Shown here: piece by piece, positions 13,672 to 26,494 of the stretch
How the letters are laid out: each line of letters opens with the position of its first letter
Numbering within the stretch: the first letter of the stretch is position 1
Source: Haematobia irritans
Lineage: Eukaryota > Arthropoda > Insecta > Diptera > Muscidae
Reading direction: 5' to 3'
NCBI RefSeq assembly: GCF_050003625.1
Contig: NC_134400.1
Coordinates: 49,155,096-49,219,095 of the forward strand
Length of the DNA: 64,000 nt
Position numbers and translations under genes: made by a program
The notes under the pieces: generated by a model
The model's input: only the letters and a program-made list of their open reading frames with translations
What the model was told of the DNA's origin: nothing
Databases searched by the model: none

Positions 13672-14490
13672 ATATTGGAAACGTTTAAATCTGAAGCAAT
13701 TTTAAGGAAACTTGGGAAAAGTTTATTTATGATTTATCGCTCGATATATATGTATTAGAAGTTTAGGAAAATTAGAGTCATTTTTACAACTTTTCGACGA
13801 AGCAGTGGCGATTTTACAAGGAAAATGTTGGTATTTTGACCATTTTTGTCGAAATCAAGAGAACATATATATGGGAGCTATATCTAAATCTGAACCGATT
13901 TCAACCAAATTTGTCACGCATAGCTAGAATGCTAATTCTACTCCCTGTGCAAAATTTCAACTAAATCGGAGTTAAAAATTGGCCTCTGTGGTCATATGAG
14001 TGTAAATCGGGCGAAAGCTTTATATGGGAGATATATCCAAATCTGAACCGATTTTGCTGATATTTTGCAAGTTTTTCGAGACTCATAAAATATTCGGATG
14101 TACGGAATTTGAGGAAGATCGGTTGATATACACGCCAATTATGACCAGATCGGTGAAAAATATATATGGCAGCTATATCTAAATCTGAACCGATTTTGAA
14201 CCAAAATCAATAGGGATCGTCTTTGAGCCGAAACAGGACCCTATACCAAATTTTAGGACAATCGGACTAAAACTGCGAGCTGTACTTTGCACACAAAAAT
14301 ACATCAAAAGACAGACAGACAGACAGACAGACGGACAGACAGACAGGCGGACATCGCTAAATCGACTCAGAATTTAATTCTAAGCCGATCCGTATACTAA
14401 AAGGTTGGTCTATGATTACTCCTTCTTGGCGTTACATACAAATGCACAAACTTATTATACCCTGTACCACAGTAGTGGTGAAGGGTATAA
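13672..14490 (+). mobile_element. HL-1 3' module, about 820 bp, internally deleted
   Basis: Aligns by eye with a 987-bp unit but lacks one internal 153-bp sub-repeat and shows scattered substitutions. It keeps the GACA tract, core and terminal hairpin with GGGTATAA. It is a diverged neighbour of the array rather than part of the homogenised block. Confidence 0.8.
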
Positions 14491-15297
14491 ATATGGGAAA
14501 CGTTTAAATCTGAAGCAATTTTAAGGAAACTTCGAAAAAGTTTATTTATGATTTATCGCTCGATATATATGTATTAGAAGTTTAGGAAAATTATAGTCAT
14601 TTTTACAACTTTTCGACTAAGCAGTGGCGATTTTACAAGGAAAATGTTGGTATTTTGACCATTTTTGTCGAAATCAGAAAAACATATATATGGGAGCTAT
14701 ATCTAAATCTGAACCGATTTCAACCAAATTTGGCACACATAGTTACAACGCTAATTCTACTCCCTATGCAAAATTTCAACTAAATCGGAAAAAAAATTGG
14801 CCTTTGTGGGCAAATGAGTGTAAATCGGGCGAAAGCTATATATGGGAGCTATATCTAAATCTGAACCGATTTTGCTGATATTTTGCAAGTTTTTCGAGAC
14901 TCATAAAATATTCGGATGTACGGAATTTGAGGAAGATCGGTTGATATACATGCCAATTATGACCAGATCGGTGAAAAATATATATGGCAGCTATATCTAA
15001 ATCTGAACCGATTTTTTCCAAAATCAATAGGGATCGTCTTTGAGCCGAAACAGGACCCTATACCAAATTTTAGGACAATCGGACTAAAACTGCGAGCTGT
15101 ACTTTGCACACAAAAATACATCAACAGACAGACAGACGGACAGACAGACAGACGGCCATCGCTAAATCGACTCAGAATTTAATTCTAAGCCGATCCGTAT
15201 ACTAAAAGGTTGGTCTATGATTACTCCTTCTTGGCGTTACATACAAATGCACAAACTTATTATACCCTGTACCACAGTAGTGGTGAAGGGTATAAAA
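14491..15297 (+). mobile_element. HL-1 3' module, about 807 bp
   Basis: A second diverged 3' module in direct orientation with one 153-bp sub-repeat fewer than the array unit and a shortened GACA tract. It ends in the standard hairpin and GGGTATAA. Confidence 0.8.
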
Positions 15298-15857
15298 ATA
15301 TGGGAAACGCTTAAATCTGAAGCAATTTTAAGGAAACTTCGAAAAAGTTTATTTATGATTTATCGCTCGATATATATGTATTAGAAGTTTAATAAAATTA
15401 TAGTCATTTTTACAACTTTTCGACTAAGCAGTGGCGATTTTACGAGGAAAATGTTGGTATTTTGACCATTTTTGTCGAAATCAGAAAAACATATATATGG
15501 AAGCTATATCTAAATCTGAACCGATTTCAACCAAATTTTGGGGTCCGTTTATATGGGGGCTATACGTAAAAGTGAACCGATAAGGCCCATTTGTAATACC
15601 ATCCGACCTACATCAATAACAACTACTTGTGCCAAGTTTCAATTCGATAGCTTGTTTCGTTCGGAAGTTAGCGTGATTTCAACAGACGGACGGACGGACG
15701 GACGGACAGACGGACAGACGGACATGCTCAGATCGACTCAGAATTTCACCACGACCCAGAATATATATACTTTATGGGGTCTTAGAGCAATATTTCGATG
15801 TGTTACAAACGGAATGACAAAGTTAATATACCCCCCATCCTATGGTGGATGGTATAA
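15298..15857 (+). mobile_element. HL-1/HL-2 chimeric element
   Basis: Starts as an HL-1 3' module (15298 to about 15534) and switches at CCAAATTTTGGGG (about 15531-15543) to the last part of HL-2. The HL-2 part has the GACG tract, the core with TTTCACCACGACC and a terminal hairpin. The crossover sits in a motif shared by both families: HL-2 at 1037-1050 also reads CCAAATTTTGGGG. Confidence 0.8.
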
Positions 15858-16355
15858 CAAGTAAAGAAAGTCTAAAGTCGGGCGGGGCCGACGATATTAA
15901 ACCCTGCACCACTTTGTAGATCTAAATTTTCGATACCATATCACATCCGTCAAATGTGTTGGGTGCTATATATAAAGCTTTGTCCCAAATACATACATTT
16001 AAATATCACTCGATTTGGACAGAATTTGATAAACTTTTACAAAATCTATAGACTCAAAATTTAAGTTGGCTAATGCACTAGGGTGGAACACAATTTTAGT
16101 AAAAAACCAGTAAGGAAAGTCTAAAGTCGGGCGGGGCCGACTATATTATACCCTGCACCACTTTGTAGATCTAAATTTTCGATACCATATCACATCCGTC
16201 AAATGTGTTGGGGGCTATATATAAAGGTTTGTCCCATATACATACATTTAAATATCACTCGATCTGGAAGAATTTGATAAACTTCTACAAAATCTATAGA
16301 CTCAAAATTTAAGTCGGCTAATGCACTAGGGTGGAACACAATGTTAGTAAAAAAA
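15858..16355 (+). mobile_element. Two tandem HL-1 5' modules
   Basis: Direct copies at about 15858-16106 and 16108-16355. The first abuts the GGTATAA end of the chimera. The second leads directly into an HL-1 3' module. Confidence 0.8.
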
Positions 16356-16977
16356 ATATGGGAAACGTTTAAATCTGAAGCAATTTTAAGGAAACTTCAA
16401 AAAAGCTTATTTATGATATATATGTATTAGAAGTTTAGGAAAATTAGAGTCATTTTTACTACCTTTCGACTAAGCAGTGGCGATTTTACAAGGAAAATGT
16501 TGGTATTTTGACCATTTTTGTCGAAATCAGAAAAACATATATATGGAAGCTATATCTAAATCTGAACCGATTTCAACCAAATTTGGCACACATAGCTACA
16601 ATGCTAATTCTACTCCCTGTGCAAAATTTCAACAAAATCGGAGTTAAAAATTGGCCTTTGTGGTCAAATGAGTGTAAATCGGGCGAAAGCTATATATGGG
16701 AGCTATATCTAAATCTGAACCGATTTTGCTGATATTTTGCAAGTTTTTCGAGACTCATAAAATATTCGGATGTACGGAATTTGATGAAGATCGGTTGATA
16801 TACACGCCAATTATGACCAGATCGGTGAAAAATATATATGGCAGCTATATCTAAATCTGAACCGATTTTTTCCAAAATCAATAGGGATCGTCTTTGAGCC
16901 GAAACAGGACCCTATACCAAATTTTAGGACAATCGGACTAAAACTGCGAGCTGCACTTTGCACACAAAAATACATCA

Positions 16978-17027
<50 letters not shown>

Positions 17028-17181
17028 GGACAGACAGACGGACATCGCTAAATCGACTCAGAATTTAATTCTAAGCCGATCCGTATACTAAAATGTTGGT
17101 CTATGATTACTCCTTCTTGGCGTTACATACAAATGTACAAACTTATTATACCTTGTACCACAGTAGTGGTGAAGGGTATAA
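16356..17181 (+). mobile_element. HL-1 3' module following a 5' module
   Basis: With 16108-16355 this forms a complete 5'+3' HL-1 element of about 1.07 kb. It has an expanded GACA tract at about 16980-17043 and ends in the standard hairpin. Confidence 0.8.
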
Positions 17182-18050
17182 ATATAGGAAACATTTAAAT
17201 CTGAAGCAATTTTAAGGAAACTTCGCAAAAGTTTATTTATGATTTATCGCTCGATATATATGTATTAGAAGTTTAGGAAAATTAGAGTCATTTTTACAAC
17301 TTTTCGACTAAGCAGTGGCGATTTAACAAGAAAAATATTGGTATTTTGACCATTTTTGTCGAAATCAGAAAAACATATATATGGGAGCTATATCTAAATC
17401 AAATTTGGCACACATGACTATATTACTAATAGTACTCCTAGTGCAAAATTTCAACCAAATTGGGCCAAACCTCTGGCTTCTGGATATAAGTCCATATCGG
17501 GCGAAAAATATATATGGAATCTATATCTAAATCTGAACCGATTTCAATCAAATGTGGCACACATGCCTATACTACCAATTGTACTCCTTGTGCAAAATTT
17601 CAAGCTAATCGGGATAAACTCTGGCTTTTGGGGCCATATAAGTCCATATCGGGCGAAAGATATATATGGGAGCTACAACTAAATCTGAACCGATTTCAAT
17701 CAAATTTTTCACACTTGACTATACTACTAATTGTACTCCTAGTGCAAAATTTCAACCAAATTCGGCCAAAAATCTGGCTTCTGGGGCCATATAAGTCCAT
17801 ATCGGGCGAAATATATATATGGGAGATATATCTAAATCTGAACCGATTTCTTCCAAAATCAATAGGGTTCTATTCTGTCTCAAATAAGGAACATGTGCCA
17901 AATTTGAAGGCAATTGGACTTAAATTGCGACCTAGACTTTGATCACAAAAATATGTTCACAGACAGGCGGACGGACAGACGGACAGACAGACAGACGGAC
18001 ATGGTTATATTTACCGATGAAGACTATATCAGATGGATTTATAAGAACAA
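17182..18050 (+). mobile_element. HL-1/HL-5-type element lacking its 3' hairpin
   Basis: Begins like an HL-1 3' module (ATATAGGAAACATTT). From about 17400 it carries HL-5-like 153-bp repeats (TCCATATCGGGCGAAA) and a GACA/GACG tract at about 17962-18001. The terminal hairpin is absent; the copy stops at the 3' end of the opposing HL-2 element. Confidence 0.7.
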
Positions 18051-18803
18051 TTTTTTTATACCCTCCACCATAGGATGGGGGGTATATTAACTTTATCATT
18101 CCGTTTGTAACACATCGAAATATTGCTCTAAGACCCCATAAAGTATATATATTCTGGGTCGTGGTGAAATTCTGAGTCGATCTGAGCATGTCCGTCCGTC
18201 CGTCCGTCTGTTGAAATCACGCTAACCTCCGAACAAAACAAGCTATCGACTTGAACTTGGCACAAGTAGTTGTTATTTATGTAGGTCGGATGGTATTGCA
18301 AATGGGTCATATCGGTCCACTTTTACATGTAGCCCCATATAAAGGGAACCTCAGATTTGGCTTGTGGAGCCTATAAGAGAAGCAAATTTCATCCGATCCG
18401 GCTGAAATTTGGTACATGGTGTTGGTATATGGTCTCTAACAACCATTGGTCCATATCGGTTAATAATTATATATAGTCCCCATATAAACCGATCCGCCGA
18501 TTTGGCTTGTTGAGCCTCAAAGAGAAGCAAATTTCATCCAATCCGGCTGAAATTTGGCATATGGTGTTAGTATATAGTCCTTAGCATTCTTGCAAAAATT
18601 GGTTCACATCGGTCCATAATTATATATAGCCCCCATATAAACCGATCCCCAGATTTGGCTTGCGAAGCCTCAAAGAGAAGCAAATTTCGTCCGATACGGC
18701 TGAAATTTGGTACATGGTATAAGTATATGGTCTCTAACAACCATGCAAAAATTGGTCCATATCGGTCCATAATTATATAACCCCCATATAAACCGATCCC
18801 CAC

Positions 18804-19899
18804 ACAGATAAAAATAAGTTTGAGAACCAATAACTTTTGTTGGAAAACCAATAACAAAATTTGTTAATTTTCCTGCAACAAACTAATTTGTACTTTTAAT
18901 AACCATTATTACAAAAAAGTTGTTACCAATCGTTACCATCAGAAGGCAACAAATAATTTGTGTTCTCAATAACATAATTTGTAAGTTATTTGTTGAGATC
19001 CAACAGTACAAAATATTTGTTGTTGAACGTTACGTTTAATCCTCAACAAATATTTTTGAATTTGAACGAAAAAAATTGTATGTGGTTTGTTGGAGTTTAT
19101 CAATGACCTGCAACAAATTTATTGGTGTATTGACAAAAAATTAAATTGAAATTAAAATTGACAGAATTATGCTATGAATTGCACCCAAATTGCAAAAATG
19201 CCGTAAATAATTTGGAGATATTTTGTTAAGTACACACAGAGAAGGAATATGACCAAAATGTTATTTTTGGACGGGGAACATGTAACATTTTTGTGTCGAA
19301 AATCCTATACTCAGTTTTGTAAATGTATGACGATTTTAAATTTTGTGTAGTCCAGTATCTAGCAAGCATTTTGACAACTATTTGCCCAGTGCTATATATT
19401 CTAGTTAATTAGAATTGTACTAACTCTAATCCGGATATTAATATGGTTTTATTAATTATCTCATACAACAAACACATTTAAGAAACTACCAGATTGAAAA
19501 ATATAAATTTTTTGCAAACATTTATACATGCTTCTCTGTATTCTCTGATGAGTGAGCTCTTTGCTTGCTATCATGCACGTGCATGTGATCGTACTCATTT
19601 TGTTCTATCGGTATTCTTCGCATACTTCTTTTAGCTTTCGTACATATTTCAGGCGATGGGCGCGTAACCAGTCTTGTATTTTTGTTTTTGTTTTCATATC
19701 GATAGCAGTCAACTAATTTCGCAACAAACCAATTTGTTGAAAATTCAGAATATTTCTATTATTTCCTCTGTCAAGCATCTACAAACACATTTCAACAACA
19801 AATGCCTCATATTCAATAGACAAATTTGTTGAGCATCAGCAGATTTTACATACAAATAAAGTTGTTAATATTTATTTGCAGTTATTTTTTTGTGTGCAG
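18804..19899. mobile_element. 1.1-kb terminal-inverted-repeat element inside HL-2
   Basis: Starts CACACAGATAAAAATAA and ends TTATTTTTTTGTGTG, an imperfect terminal inverted repeat. The interior is rich in AACAA and TTGTT motifs. It interrupts the HL-2 repeat between GATCCC(CA) and CAGATTTG, with a possible 2-bp CA duplication. No transposase frame is visible. A partial copy of the AGAGAAGGAATATGA MITE starts at about 19235. Superfamily not determined. Confidence 0.6.
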
Positions 19900-20339
19900 A
19901 TTTGAACTCCGGAGCCTCTTAGAGGAGCAAAATTCATCTGATCCGGTTGAAATTTGGTACGTGGTGTTAGTATATGGTCTCTAACAACCATGTAAAAATT
20001 GGTCCATATTGGTCCATAATTATATATAGCCCCCATATAAAACGATTCCCAGATTTGGTTTGCGGATCCTCTAAGAGAAGCAAATTTCATCCGATCCGGC
20101 TGAAATTTGGTACATGGTATTAGTATATAGTCTCTAACAACTATTCAAAAATTTGTCCATATTAGTCCATAATTATATATAGCCCCCATATAAACCAGAT
20201 TTGAACTCCGGAGCCTCTTGGAGGAGCAAAATTCATCCGATCCGGTTCAAATTTGCAACGTGGTGTTAGTATATGGCCGCTAAAAAATTGGTCCATATCG
20301 GTTCATAATCATGGTTGCCATTCGAGTCAAAAATCATCT

Positions 20340-20610
20340 AGCAAAATTTTATTTCTATAGAAAATTTTGTCAAAATTCCTATAGAAAATTTTGTCAAATT
20401 TTATTTCTATAGAAAATTTTTGCAAAATTTTATTTCTATAGAAAATGTTGTCAAAGTTTTAATTCTATAGAGAATATTGTCAAAATTGAAAATTTTTGTC
20501 AAAATTGAAAATTTTGTCAAAATTTTATTTCTATAGAAAATTTTGTCAAAATGTTATTTCTATAGAAAATTTTGTTAAAATCGTATTTCTACAGAAAATT
20601 TTGTCAAACT
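20340..20610 (-). repeat. 29-bp minisatellite (TTTCTATAGAAAATTTTGTC type)
   Basis: About nine imperfect units, with TTCTATAGAA as a small palindrome in each. The same unit occurs at 45440-45640, 47690-48130 and 53950-54180, in both HL-2 and HL-3 elements, so it is a shared internal module. Confidence 0.8.
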
Positions 20611-20737
20611 TAACTATATATGTATTTACCCAAGTAATTCGATTGTGGATGACAGTCTTCAGTAGAAGTTTCTACGCAATCCATGGTTGAGGGTACATAA
20701 GCTTCGGCCTGGCCGACCTTACGGCCGTATATACTTG

Positions 20738-21949
20738 TTTCATGTTAGCCTGATACCGAAACAGGCAATTAACGTCCAAATGCATTATATCTAATTTTAC
20801 AATTAAATCGAGCTTTATGCACAGATTTAGATTAAGGAACATGATTAATAGAGTCATTGAAAAGAAAACGCCAGATACAAATCTATACACGACTGGACTG
20901 TACATGTTTCGATTCGGGCGAATGAATCATTCCACAGCCTTTAGTATAGATCTGGCTGGGACAGATAACTCAATTTTGGGCTCTTTATGCTAACTCCTTA
21001 TGGAGAAAATATTTGGGAAATTTCCTCTTACAAATTGAGTCATCTTTTCTCTCACTGTACATCGTCTTTTCATATAACTACAAGTCCCTTAATCTTATTT
21101 TTTATTTCGTTTTGTTACACAGTAATGCAACAACACGAATTTTTTTTTTATTTTTAGAAAGCTAAGTGGTGAACAATCGAACAATGCTTTTTGTTTCTAC
21201 AGTCAACAACAACAACATGTGACTTAAAAAATAAGATTATATATACCGTATACTGCTTTATGTTTTATTTAGTATTGAGATTTTTCGACACATATTTCAC
21301 AGAAAATTGTATTTCATCAATATGAAGATTCTTTCATCGTATTGATGAAAACTAGCATCCTTAATACATCATGGAAATAAAACACTTAAAACTTTTGTCC
21401 AACTTATATTAAAATGTGGAATTCATATAATGGGACTTCATATAAACGAAATAAATTTAAATCAAATGTTAATTTTGGTTAACTTTCCCTGCATCGGGAA
21501 GAAAATGATTTCGTCTCGTAGACGAAACTAGATCTTCAATGTGACGAACTATGAAAAGAACAAAAATTGACCTTGATGATTGATTTCGTCACGTGGACTA
21601 CCGAAATACTCATATGGACGAAACTTTTCATCGCATAGACGAAAACGCATTGATGAAAATGAATCGTCAATGTTACGAACGCTTCTTCTTTCGCTTTTAA
21701 ATGGGCAGTAGCCCATTTAAATTTGAAGCATAGACATCAAATTTTCAAATAACTCTAGAATATTTTGTCCAAATCGGTTCAGTTTTAAATGTATGTATAT
21801 GCGAACATAAACCGGTACCATTTGAAGGGTTTCCATTTATTTAAGCAATTCAAAGCCTTTAGAGGGCAAATTTAACGAATTACAATGTACTACTCTAATG
21901 GTATCGAAATGAGAATCTACATTTAGAGAATTAGAGAATCTACAAATTG
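20738..21949. other. No gene; unassigned AT-rich sequence
   Basis: I see no supported gene. The stretch contains repeated GACGAAA and TCGTCTCG-like motifs around 21500-21680, probably a decayed inverted-repeat element. A short direct repeat of CTACAAATTGGTGCAAGGTA occurs at 21940 and 21960. Confidence 0.5.
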
Positions 21950-22022
21950 GTGCAAGGTATCTACAAATTGGTGCAAGGTATAACATAGTCGGTCCCGCCC
22001 GACTTTAGCCTTTCTTTAGTTG
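21950..22022 (-). mobile_element. HL-1/HL-3-type 5' end fragment
   Basis: Only the terminal part is present: on the minus strand AAAGTCGGGCGGGACCGAC followed by TTATACC. It is joined to the 3' end of the next HL-2 element. Confidence 0.65.
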
Positions 22023-22108
22023 TTTTTATACCCTCCACCATAGGATGGGGGTATATTAACTTTGTCATTCCGTTTATAATACATCGAAATATTGCTCTAA
22101 GACCCCAT

Positions 22109-22347
<239 letters not shown>

Positions 22348-22936
22348 TGGGTCGTGGTGAATTTCTGAGTCGATCTGAGCATGTCCGTCCATCCGTCTGT
22401 TGAAATCACGCTAGCTTTCGAACGAAACAAGCTATCGACTTGAAACTTAGCACAAGTAGTTGTTATTGATGTAGGTTGGATGGTATTGCAAATGGGCCAT
22501 ATCGGTCGACTTTTACGTATAGCCCCCATATAAACCGATCCCCCGATTTGGCTTGCGGAGCCTCTAAGAGAAGCAAATTTCTTCTGATCCGGCTGAAATT
22601 TGGTACATGGTGTTAGTATATGGTCTCTAATGACCATGCAAAAAATGGTCCACATCGGTCCATAATTATATATAGCCCCCATATAAACCGATCCCCAGAT
22701 TTTACCTCCGGTGCTTTTGGGGAAGCAAAATTCATCCGATCTGGTTGAAATTTGGTATGTGGTGGTGTATATGATATTTAACAGCCATGCCAAAATTGGT
22801 CCATATCAGTCCAAAATCATATATATCCCCCATATAAAGCGATCCCGAGATTTGACTTTGGAGCCTCTTGGAGGAGCAAATTTCATCCGAGTCAGTTGAA
22901 ATTTGGTAATATATGGCCGTTAACAACCATGCCTAA

Positions 22937-23192
22937 CTACACGCAGAGAAGGAATATGATCACCTCAAACATGTTTCAAGAGCAAAATGTTATTTTTGTA
23001 TGGTGACCATGTAACATGTTTGTCAATAAAATGTTATTTTCTCGTCAAATATAACCTGCTTGTCGAAATCAGATACATGATTTCCGAGAAAATAACATGG
23101 TTGCGAAAACCATGTTACATGGTCACCACCCAAAAATAACATTTTGCTCTTAAAACATGTTTGAGGTGATCATATTCCTTCTCTGGGTGTAG
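22937..23192. mobile_element. MITE with long inverted repeats (AGAGAAGGAATATGATCACC family)
   Basis: The left arm CTACACGCAGAGAAGGAATA and the right arm, inverted, CTACACCCAGAGAAGGAATA continue pairing through ATGATCACCTCAAACATG and beyond, so the 256-bp element folds back along much of its length. It has no coding capacity. Partial relatives occur near 19235 and 35150. Superfamily not assigned. Confidence 0.75.
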
Positions 23193-23213
23193 GTCCATAT
23201 CGGTCTATAGTTA

Positions 23214-23772
23214 CCCAGCAAAAAAATTTGGAAGTTCTTCCAAAGGCACAACTTTAAAAGCACTTCCAAAATATGCACTTCCAATGATGTTCTTTATTTT
23301 AACTACCCAGGAAGTTCTTTTGATAACATTTTTTATAACTTGATTTTTTTATACTTTTAATGGGTAATTTTAGCTTTTTTTGTTCAAATAGGTTAAAAAG
23401 AGAATAAAATTCATAAAATGGTACAAATCTTTTAAATTTTGTCGAAAAAAATGCTAAACACAATCTGAAGAAATTGTGAATTTTTGAAATTATTTGAGGT
23501 CAAACGTTTAGAATCCAATAAAAATTGTAAAAAATTATAAAAATTGTCTATTTGAGAAAATATCACAGAATTTTTTAATTTATATCCAAAACATTGAATT
23601 CGGATCACACCTAAGGAAGTGATGCAAATTCAGTACAATGGCTGTTGAAATGGAGGACTTCCGTCCCATGAAAAGCCCATGTTAAATTCATCGCTTCTGC
23701 GTCAATTTTGCACCACTTCCGGATCCAAAAAGAACATTTTCGCCAAAAAATGGCGACGCTTTTTTTGCTGGG
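23214..23772. mobile_element. TA-flanked MITE, CCCAGCAAAAAAA family
   Basis: Starts CCCAGCAAAAAAATTTGG and ends TTTTTTTGCTGGG, flanked by TA on both sides (23212-23213 and 23773-23774), within an HL-2 element. The TA duplication fits a Tc1/mariner-type MITE. Relatives lie at 38835, 40080-40197, 52340-55087 and 55788. Confidence 0.75.
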
Positions 23773-23840
23773 TATATATAGCCCTCAAATAAATCGATCC
23801 CCAAACACACAAAAATTTGTCCATATCAAGTTCATAATTC

Positions 23841-24239
23841 CAATTTAACATAACTTCTTTATGAAATCAAATAAATAAACTACTAAAATCGTACTTCTCA
23901 CAAATAGCTCATTATTTCTTTAAATTTGTAAATCTTACTTATCTTAAACTACGTGTGGCTCTAAAGAAGTTCTTGTAATTTTGAACTCCAATTTTTTCCT
24001 TTAAACTGCAAAATTGTCTTTAACAAGTGAAAAAATTAATTATATCTTATAAATTTTCTGGAATTTGCCCAAAAATATTTACTTATTTTTGTGATATCGG
24101 CAGCGTTTGTAATACTGTTTAGTTAAAATTTTCTACAAATAATCAAAAATGTTCTTCCTAGTGGATTCACAGTGTTTTTCAGTTCATGCCTAGTTGAACC
24201 ATGGCCCACGACAAAAATAAACTATTTATAGAATAAATA
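23841..24239. other. No gene; unassigned AT-rich sequence
   Basis: Nothing recognisable beyond short A/T runs; no open frame is supported. Confidence 0.5.
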
Positions 24240-24290
24240 ACTAATGAAAGTCTATAGTCGGTCCGACTACCACACCCCAAGGAATCGTCT
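24240..24290 (+). mobile_element. HL-1 5' end relic
   Basis: AAAGTCTATAGTCGGTCCGACTA resembles the HL-1 5' terminus with its hairpin shortened to GTCGG/CCGAC. The rest of the element is absent. Confidence 0.5.
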
Positions 24291-25394
24291 CATATTCTAT
24301 CCTAAACGGTGATTTACTTGGTATTATGGTTACAAATTAAATCTGCCTAAATAAGCTATATAAAACCCTAAAACGGTTGGGTTCATTTTTCGAAGTGTTG
24401 AAAGCCTTCACAATGCACTCAAAAAAATGTACATCGATCCAAAGACTTTGACTCTTAAAGATGCGGCTTCTTTAAAATAAAAACAGTTTTGAGAGATTTA
24501 TTTGTCTTTAAAATTGGGAATACAGACCTATCATTTTTATTTTGCAATATATAAACAAAGTTATTCATACACAAATAAAAAAAGTTGAAAATCTTTTCTT
24601 AATTTTAAAATAACTTTAACCAGATTTTTGCATTTCTTAATAAAAGTCTTACAAAAATAAAAAAGTTGAACATCTTTTCATAATTTTAAAATAACTTTAA
24701 CCAGATTTTTGCATTTCTTAATAAAAGTCACACTAGGCAAATTTTTGACAGAAATCAAAAAAGAATTTATCGTCACAGTCAAACTAGTTAACTCTTTTTA
24801 AAGCTCCAATTTGATGTATAACATAACGATAGGAGTATTTTCCAAAAGCGGTATCCAGATATTTCGATAATGGTCCTGGAAAAAGTTTGACACTTATTTT
24901 GGTCCAATATTTGTCTAGTGTACCCTTATGGCGATTTCGATTGGGGAAAAATGTGCAACATTCTCGAAATTGATTGCCACATATGAAGGACACTGTCATA
25001 GATTTTGAATCCTGTATCCCTCAAAATGTTATGAATTAATAATAACTTTGGAATGACACTATCATTTGGGCGAAAATACAATGAGGGAAAAAGTAGTGTA
25101 ACACCAAGGCAACATATTTTTGCGAAACGAAAACGCCCTTAGACTATATTTGAAGATTTGTTTATCTTTAATCCAAAAACACAATATCTTAGTTAATTAA
25201 AGGTTTATTTCGTTAAAACAAAAATGTTTTTCTTTAATTTAAGGAAAATTTGTCGCACTTCAAGGACATGCGACTTTGACAGAGGGATTTGTGTTCTAAA
25301 TTTAAAGAAGGAAATTTTTAAAGCAAAGATTATAAAAAAAAACGTGCGTTAAATGTTTAAACCAGTGTTGCCAAAAAACATACTACCCTTTACT
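24291..25394. other. No gene; unassigned, with an 81-bp tandem duplication
   Basis: 24577-24735 contains two direct copies, 81 bp apart, of a sequence including AACCAGATTTTTGCATTTC. No supported gene is present. A 71-codon minus-strand frame at 24784-24999 has no recognisable motif. Confidence 0.5.
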
Positions 25395-25545
25395 TGTATC
25401 GAGTTTCAAGCCGAAGTGTGTTTCTATCGCTAGACCGACTCAGAATTTCAGAACGAGTTCAATATTTCGATGCGTTACAAACGGAAAGACAAAGTTAATA
25501 TAGTACACCACCATGCTATGGTGGAGTCTATAAAAATTGCGATTA
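25395..25545 (+). mobile_element. Degenerate HL-2 3' end
   Basis: Shows the remnant core CCGACTCAGAATTTCAG, then CGATGCGTTACAAACGGAAAG, and a degraded hairpin CACCACCATGCTATGGTGGAG followed by TCTATAAAA. Confidence 0.6.
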
Positions 25546-26494
25546 AAAAGCCTTGCTCATGCACTTCGTTCCGTGCCAAATTGAGACTTTAACCGAAGCA
25601 CAGACAGACAGATATAATCGGATCATCAGCCTATATAGGTGAATAATTATTCGATCAGAAATTGTTATTGAATATTTCCTCCCGTTCCCTATCGATATAC
25701 TCAAGCTATTAAGCTGTCCAGATGAAATATTTCTGATTGACTGTATTTGGCAGATGTTGCCTATAATTTAAGTTTCAATCGTATAATCTTCTCTGGTGAT
25801 GCTCTATATCGTCGTCGTTCTTTCGAGATGTGGAAAAAGGCCAAAAACAATCACAATAAGCCTACCTGAAGTTATTTTACAAATAGGTTGTCCAAATGTT
25901 GAACACGTTTTACTTGCCTTCTTGTTTTGTTTGTATTTGGGTTTTTTTCACTTCGGTGTTTGTTTTGTGCCTAGATGTGGTTGGGGGAGGGGGGTGAGAG
26001 TCCACATGTGTTCACTCTCAGGTACCACTAACTGAGATATTTCAAATTCAAAACCATTGGATTTTTCCTTCAGGGTGTGTTCTTTGTGCTGTGGGTTTTA
26101 AGGAAATTTCTACCACGTGTGGCACGTGATACGAATCAGCAACAATGATATTCAGGCGCATGAAGTGTTTATGAAAATTTTCCAAAAAAAATTGCAAAAA
26201 TAACTAAAATCCCAAAGATAAATAAAAAACCCAAGAAAACTGGCTAAACAAATGAAATAGGAAATGTTGCTTAACACATGTGTTTTATGAATCTACCAAT
26301 GTTCCAACATGTAGAAGGAGATGTACAAGGTGTTTTACCAGAGATGGAATACCAAAAAGACCAAACAATTTCGTATAAGTTTGCTACATCCGTTTATAGT
26401 ATACACAACTCCCTGAACAAGATTCTATAATATGCTCCAAAGAAAATTTAGAAATAGGAGGCAATCTATATTGGAAATTTATTGTGTTGTTGAA
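25546..26494. other. No gene; unassigned
   Basis: Includes a relic ACAGACAGACAGATATA at about 25600 that may derive from another HL core. A 79-codon plus frame at 25796-26035 has no recognisable domain. I see no host gene. Confidence 0.45.

Larger units (their letters stand above)
18058..20737 (-). mobile_element. HL-2 element with both ends, interrupted by a 1.1-kb insertion
   Basis: On the minus strand the 5' end is at about 20737 (CAAGTATATACGGCC, then a GGCCGAAGC palindrome and TACCCTCAACCATGG). A 29-bp minisatellite (20340-20610) and 153-bp repeats follow, then a GTCC tract (18188-18211 on plus), and the 3' hairpin TACCCTCCACCATAGG..GGTA at 18058-18090. The 5' TACCCTC..ACCATGG is the inverse of the 3' CCTATGGTGGAGGGTA. 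Removing 18804-19899 restores GATCCCCAGATTTG. Confidence 0.78.

Noticed and set aside
24784..24999. 71-codon minus-strand frame
   Set aside because: No motif I can identify and no supporting context; it could be chance or a decayed transposon.
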